The position numbers and the translations under genes are program-made. The notes under the pieces are model-generated. The model was not told the origin of the DNA, made no database searches, and worked only from the letters and a program-made list of their open reading frames with translations. Positions 43,276 to 46,432 of a stretch of DNA of 46,432 nt are shown one piece after another (positions within the stretch are counted from its first letter, which is position 1; each line of letters starts with the position of its first letter). This DNA is from Tangfeifania diversioriginum (GTDB taxonomy: Bacteria > Bacteroidota > Bacteroidia > Bacteroidales > Prolixibacteraceae), in the NCBI RefSeq assembly GCF_900141875.1, contig NZ_FQZE01000032.1, forward strand, positions 1-46,432, read 5' to 3'.

Positions 43276-44007
43276 TCAATTGTTTTCATCGTAACGGAAA
43301 ACGCCATCGTATTCAAACAGTTCTCCGTCGTAATCTGTGCTGGTTACCCTGAACTGCACTGAATCGAGTCCGTTGATTTTCAGTGAATCAAGGTTAAAAG
43401 AAACATAAGCCGTGTAAGGAATATCTTCAATATCGCCATTGTCATTATGGCGCAGCTCAAGTTCAATGGGTTGTCCCGTTCCGATTAAAAGCTCACCCCG
43501 TTGCTTAACCAGGTTGATGTAATGCACCTCGTAACGGCCCCAGTACCTGATTTCAAAATTCAGAAGGCTGTCGGTCATCCAGCATTCTTTTACTATAAGC
43601 GGATCGTTTCCAATGCTGTCCTGGTTTTCTTCGGTAATATCGAGAATTCCTTTCAGCAAAACTTTATCCACGGCATTTACTTTTACAAGATATTGCTCCA
43701 CATTTCCATCAGCGTCTGTATCTTCATCGAGTATGGTGTAGTTGAGCAAAATCCTGTCGCCTGTTTTCAATCGCGATTCCGGATCGTCTGTCCCCTGGTA
43801 ATACCATGGCCGGGAATAACCGGATGCTACAGGAACGAGCACATCTCCATTGTCCATATTAATTTTGTAATCAACCGGATCTGTACTCACCTGTTCAACC
43901 ATTCCAAATCCAGCATACATATCATTCAGGGAATACCCGTCATCATCGAGGCATCCTGACACCAGGACTGTCAATCCAATTAAAATTGCAAAAATTCGCT
44001 TCTTCAT
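43276..44007 (-). CDS. NigD-like lipoprotein
   Basis: A lipoprotein of about 243 residues, taking Met at 44007 (MKKRIFAI) as start because it opens a normal signal peptide; the frame extends 8 codons upstream. The lipobox is VSGC, followed by an acidic LDDDGYS. The fold matches NigD-like proteins of Bacteroidota: an N-terminal OB-like part (GDRILLNYTILDEDTDADG) and a C-terminal beta-sandwich (YTAYVSFNLDSLKINGLDSVQFRV). The family was named from a bacteriocin locus in Prevotella, but most members, including this one, have no bacteriocin genes nearby, and their role is unknown. It is divergent from the redox operon. Confidence 0.85.
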   Translation of the reverse strand: MKKRIFAILIGLTVLVSGCLDDDGYSLNDMYAGFGMVEQVSTDPVDYKINMDNGDVLVPVASGYSRPWYYQGTDDPESRLKTGDRILLNYTILDEDTDADGNVEQYLVKVNAVDKVLLKGILDITEENQDSIGNDPLIVKECWMTDSLLNFEIRYWGRYEVHYINLVKQRGELLIGTGQPIELELRHNDNGDIEDIPYTAYVSFNLDSLKINGLDSVQFRVTSTDYDGELFEYDGVFRYDENN

Positions 44008-44144
44008 CACATTCACTTTTTTTGTTTTCAATAACTTTTATTTTCAATACAATTACAAGATTCAACAGCAGTTTCAGAAGTTGCGTGGAAATCGCAAAAA
44101 ATTTTATTTTTTTTGAAAAAGTGACAAAATGAACGAAAACCAGA

Positions 44145-44161
44145 TTGGCACAACAATTGTT
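44145..44161 (+). promoter_or_regulatory. Sigma-54-like promoter (-24/-12) for the redox operon
   Basis: TTGGCACAACAATTGTT has GG and GT separated by exactly 10 bases, against the sigma-54 consensus TGGCAC-N5-TTGC: a full -24 box and a -12 box with one mismatch (GT for GC). It lies 41 bp before the start at 44203, leaving a leader of about 30 bases. No TAnnTTTG element was found in this gap. No activator gene is in the window. Confidence 0.45.
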
Positions 44162-44202
44162 ACACATGTTTACATATATAAATAATTATATATTTTGAAA
44201 AA

Positions 44203-44793
44203 ATGAAGACAATATCTAACTTTAGCGGATTAAAAAGCGAAATTGAGTCGAACGAAAATGTTTGGCTGCTGTTATATAAAAACGGGTCGTCCCAGAGCGA
44301 TTGTGCGCTGGAGAACTTTATAAAAGCAGAAGCAAAAGTTCTTGAAAAAGGGAAAAACGACGTTCTTTGCAGTGCTGATGTAAATAAAGTAAGAGATATT
44401 CATCCTGAATATAAAATTACAAGTGTACCCACTTTGCTGCATTTTGAAAAAGGGAAACTGAAAAACACAGTAAAAGGTTGCCACCAGCCAGAACAGTTTA
44501 ATGCTGTTTTAGAAAAAGCGGCATTTGTTGTTTCGACTAACGGCGATGAAAAACCCCGTAAAAATGTAACCGTTTACACCACTCCCACCTGCACCTGGTG
44601 TAACACGATAAAACGCCACCTGCAGGAAAACAGGATTCAGTTCCGCGAAATAAATGTTGCGGCCAACCAGCAGGCAGCAGAAGAAATGGTACGAAAAAGC
44701 GGACAACAGGGCGTTCCGCAAACCGATATAAACGGAGAGATAATTGTAGGATTTGACAAACCGAGAATTGACAGATTATTAGGAATAAATTAA
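44203..44793 (+). CDS. Two-domain redox protein: thioredoxin-like plus glutaredoxin
   Basis: A 196-residue cytoplasmic protein without a signal peptide. The N-terminal half (about 1-110) has a thioredoxin fold pattern (NVWLLLYKNGSSQSDCA, then KITSVPTLLHFEKGKL with cis-Pro76), but the CxxC site is reduced to a single Cys34. The C-terminal half (about 120-196) is a glutaredoxin with a complete CTWC (130-133) and GVPQTDINGEIIVGFD. The split suggests the glutaredoxin half is catalytic and the first half binds a partner or works by a one-Cys mechanism. It heads an operon with a thioredoxin lipoprotein 13 bp downstream and a GroES-like protein. Confidence 0.88.
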   Translation: MKTISNFSGLKSEIESNENVWLLLYKNGSSQSDCALENFIKAEAKVLEKGKNDVLCSADVNKVRDIHPEYKITSVPTLLHFEKGKLKNTVKGCHQPEQFNAVLEKAAFVVSTNGDEKPRKNVTVYTTPTCTWCNTIKRHLQENRIQFREINVAANQQAAEEMVRKSGQQGVPQTDINGEIIVGFDKPRIDRLLGIN

Positions 44794-44806
44794 ATTTCAA
44801 TATTTT

Positions 44807-45331
44807 ATGAAAAAGTTAGGATTCATTCTGGCTATTGCAGTTTTTTCGTTGCAAAGCTGTAGCGCAGGCCAGGCAAATAACAACAGCGACGAAAAAGCGG
44901 AAAAGCAAACAGCTCCGGTAAAAACTGTTTCCCAGTCGGGTGACAGCGAAGGTGGTTCTGTAAAACTCACCAAAGATGTTTTTCTGAAAAAAGTGTGGGA
45001 TTACGAAAACTCACCACAGGAATGGAATTTTAAAGGCGACCAACCGGCAATTATCGACTTTTATGCCGACTGGTGCGGGCCGTGTAAAATTGCCTCGCCC
45101 ATACTCGAAGAAATTTCGGTTGAATATGCCGACCAAATCACCGTTTACAAAGTTGATACAGAAGTTGAACGCGAACTGGCCGGAGTATTTGGAGTAAGCA
45201 GCATTCCTGCATTTTTATACATTCCTGAGAACGGAAAACCGGTAATGATGTCAGGAATTGCACGCACCAAAGAAGACACTAAAAAGATGTTTAAAGACAA
45301 CATCAACAAATATTTGTTAACTTCAAATTAG
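44807..45331 (+). CDS. Thioredoxin-domain lipoprotein
   Basis: A 174-residue envelope protein. The signal peptide ends SLQSC (Cys18, lipidation site), a polar Lys/Glu/Ser-rich linker runs to about 50, and a thioredoxin domain follows with DFYADWCGPCK (Cys90 and Cys93) and SSIPAFLYIPENGKP with cis-Pro. The canonical WCGPC suggests a reductant rather than a DsbA-like oxidase. It probably faces the periplasm. It sits between a glutaredoxin fusion and a GroES-like gene, with gaps of 13 and 21 bp. Confidence 0.92.
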   Translation: MKKLGFILAIAVFSLQSCSAGQANNNSDEKAEKQTAPVKTVSQSGDSEGGSVKLTKDVFLKKVWDYENSPQEWNFKGDQPAIIDFYADWCGPCKIASPILEEISVEYADQITVYKVDTEVERELAGVFGVSSIPAFLYIPENGKPVMMSGIARTKEDTKKMFKDNINKYLLTSN

Positions 45332-45352
45332 TGTTAAACGTTAAATTAAAGA

Positions 45353-45649
45353 ATGGAAAAAATGAAAGAATTACAGCCAATTAACCAAAATGTTCTGCTG
45401 GAACTGAAAGAAGAAACCGCAGAACAGAAGACTGCTGCAGGAATTATTATTCCTGATTCTGCACAAGAAAAGCAAGAAGTTGCAACAGTTGTTGCCATCA
45501 GCAACATCGAAAATGCAGAAATTGCACCTGGTGACGAAGTGCTCTACAAAAAGTTCTCAGGAACTGAAATCGATTTCGACGGCAATAAGTACCTTTTGGT
45601 ACCCTATGCTGACGTGTTATCGAAAGTTGTGGAAACAGAATCCATTTAA
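45353..45649 (+). CDS. GroES-like co-chaperone, not adjacent to groEL
   Basis: A 98-residue GroES-fold protein. ELQPINQNVLLELKEETAEQKTAAGIIIPDSAQEK corresponds to the first strands and mobile loop region of GroES, and GDEVLYKKFSGTEIDFDGNKYLLVPYADVLSKV to the C-terminal half. GroEL-binding hydrophobics (GIIIP) are present in the loop. No groEL gene follows; a terminator does. It is therefore probably a second, accessory GroES, made together with the two redox proteins upstream, possibly for stress. Met4 (MKELQP) is an alternative start. Confidence 0.88.
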   Translation: MEKMKELQPINQNVLLELKEETAEQKTAAGIIIPDSAQEKQEVATVVAISNIENAEIAPGDEVLYKKFSGTEIDFDGNKYLLVPYADVLSKVVETESI

Positions 45650-45717
45650 GGTGTACAGCAACTAAGGCTGCCATTCAGGATTTACCATTCTGCCAAAAAC
45701 GTTTCAAAAATCGACAT

Positions 45718-45749
45718 AAAAAGCCGGGAGTTTACTTCCGGCTTTTTTA
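45718..45749 (+). terminator. Intrinsic terminator of the redox/GroES operon
   Basis: AAAAAGCCGG (45718-45727) pairs with CCGGCTTTTT (45738-45747) around GAGTTTACTT and runs into six Ts. It closes the 44203-45649 operon before the toxin-antitoxin pair. Confidence 0.85.
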
Positions 45750-45855
45750 ATGGGTAAGGCACCAGGCAGATTATTCATCTTATTAACTGTCAATAAAATA
45801 CAATCTTCATTTTTTCAAAAAAAACCGCTAAGCGCCTTTTAAGGACAAAATTTTG

Positions 45856-45863
45856 TACCTTTG
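45856..45863 (+). promoter_or_regulatory. Probable -7 element for the toxin-antitoxin operon
   Basis: TACCTTTG matches TAnnTTTG exactly, 17 bp before the antitoxin start codon. The -33 region is not recognisable. Confidence 0.4.
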
Positions 45864-45880
45864 ATAAAACAAAAAGTTGA

Positions 45881-46117
45881 ATGAAAGCAGAATCGCAAAT
45901 ACTAAACAATTATTATGGGTTATTAAAAGATCTAACCCCGGAAATCAAATTAGCTCTAATTGAAAAACTTTCAAAATCATTGAAAAGTGAAATTTCAAGC
46001 AAAAATGACAAAATGGAAATAGCCTTTGGAGCCTGGGAGGATTCAAAGGAAACAGAAGAAATAATTACAGAAATTAGAAATAGCCGAACATTTGATCGCA
46101 AAATCGAAATGTTTTGA
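45881..46117 (+). CDS. Antitoxin of a type II toxin-antitoxin pair
   Basis: A 78-residue acidic, helix-rich protein (NYYGLLKDLTPEIKLALIEKLSKSL, then a low-complexity KSEISSKNDKMEIAFGAWEDSKETEEIITEIRNSRTF). This is the shape of short Bacteroidota antitoxins that precede PIN toxins: an N-terminal dimerising helix region and a flexible toxin-binding tail. The assignment rests mainly on context, since its stop codon overlaps the TTG start of a PIN-domain gene by 4 bp. No family name is claimed. Confidence 0.8.
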   Translation: MKAESQILNNYYGLLKDLTPEIKLALIEKLSKSLKSEISSKNDKMEIAFGAWEDSKETEEIITEIRNSRTFDRKIEMF

Positions 46118-46374
46118 AAAAATACCTTTTCGATACCAATATTTGTATTTACTATATCCGGGGATTTTACGATCTTAATACAAAATTCAACGCTGTAAAA
46201 GAAGAAGACAGGTACATTTCAGAAATAACACTGGCCGAACTGAAATTTGGAGTTAAAAACAGCGAATTTCCCAGGAAAAACAAAAAAGTACTTGATAATT
46301 TTCTTACTGGCTTACAGGTACTTCCTATTTACTTCTCATTAGGGTTTGCTGAAAAACTAACGATTTATTTTTAA
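46114..46374 (+). pseudogene. PIN-domain (VapC-like) toxin, truncated by the terminal repeat
   Basis: A PIN ribonuclease toxin begun at TTG within the antitoxin stop (TTGA overlap). Asp7 (KYLFDTNICIYYIRG) and Glu42 (ISEITLAELKFGV) are the first two of the acidic metal ligands. Codon 76 begins exactly at 46339, where the inverted terminal repeat starts. From there the frame reads LGFAEKLTIYF and stops at 46374, so these residues belong to the repeat. VapC proteins are usually about 130 residues; the C-terminal acidic residues are missing. The gene is either disrupted by an insertion sequence, which should leave the toxin inactive, or simply cut by the assembly edge. Confidence 0.8.
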
Positions 46375-46432
46375 TAGGCATTGTTCAACTCCGTTATTAG
46401 CAGGTTGAAAATTCACTAATAATTCCATTGTC
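46339..46432 (-). repeat. Terminal inverted repeat, right copy (probable IS end)
   Basis: Exact reverse complement of bases 2-95. It begins TTAG-GGTTTGCTG inside the toxin reading frame and runs to the end of the window. Together with the left copy it indicates two oppositely oriented copies of the same element end. The first four bases, TTAG, fit a YTAR-type target. Confidence 0.7.

Overview
The window is about 46.4 kb of bacterial chromosome from a Bacteroidota member, most likely a marine or anaerobic Marinilabiliales/Prolixibacteraceae-type organism (the rank is inferred from gene content and protein style, not from a marker gene). Supporting features are a SusC/SusD-type polysaccharide utilisation locus (PUL) with a FecR/ECF-sigma regulator, GldB, a PorP/SprF protein and a type IX secretion cargo, a NigD-like lipoprotein, DUF4294 and DUF2851 proteins, and several TAnnTTTG-type -7 promoter elements. 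No rRNA, tRNA or CRISPR array was seen.

Layout. 1-722: a terminal repeat that looks like the end of an insertion sequence, then the 5' part of a minus-strand group II intron seated just behind the terminator of the next gene. 790-12326 (all minus): a PUL for a probably sulfated glycan, in transcription order ECF sigma, FecR anti-sigma, SusC with STN domain, SusD (broken by an in-frame stop), a sulfatase lipoprotein, a second sulfatase and a GH2 glycosidase. 12348-24177: mostly housekeeping genes, namely nadE, gldB, a DUF1080 lipoprotein, pfkA, an overlapping glycosyltransferase / ECF sigma / rsmG operon, tgt-lptG, and an acyl-CoA carboxyltransferase with a biotin carrier. 24265-28676: a large type IX-secreted protein facing its likely PorP/SprF partner, and a small exported protein with three perfectly spaced Trp-rich repeats. 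28827-33961: ispE, gcvP, an MBL-fold hydrolase and pcm. 34096-36482: a degenerate Gfo/Idh-like protein and a polyprenyl glycosylphosphotransferase. 36564-36697: a candidate structured RNA (6S-like). 36715-43133: thpR, DUF4294, arcA, a SpoU methyltransferase, DUF2851 and a CPA2 antiporter. 43276-46374: a NigD-like lipoprotein, a thiol-redox/GroES operon behind a sigma-54-like promoter, and a toxin-antitoxin pair whose PIN toxin is cut off.

The first and last 94 bases are reverse complements of each other. At the right end the repeat starts inside the toxin gene; at the left it starts inside or beside the intron. Both junctions carry CTAA/TTAG. The simplest reading is two copies of one insertion sequence in opposite orientation, at which the assembly stopped.

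The items most worth follow-up are the structured RNA, the WMxNExxW repeat protein, the redox/GroES operon, the SusD nonsense codon, and the intron/IS boundaries. No wholly new multi-gene system is evident; the best candidates for undescribed biology are the repeat protein and the redox/GroES operon.
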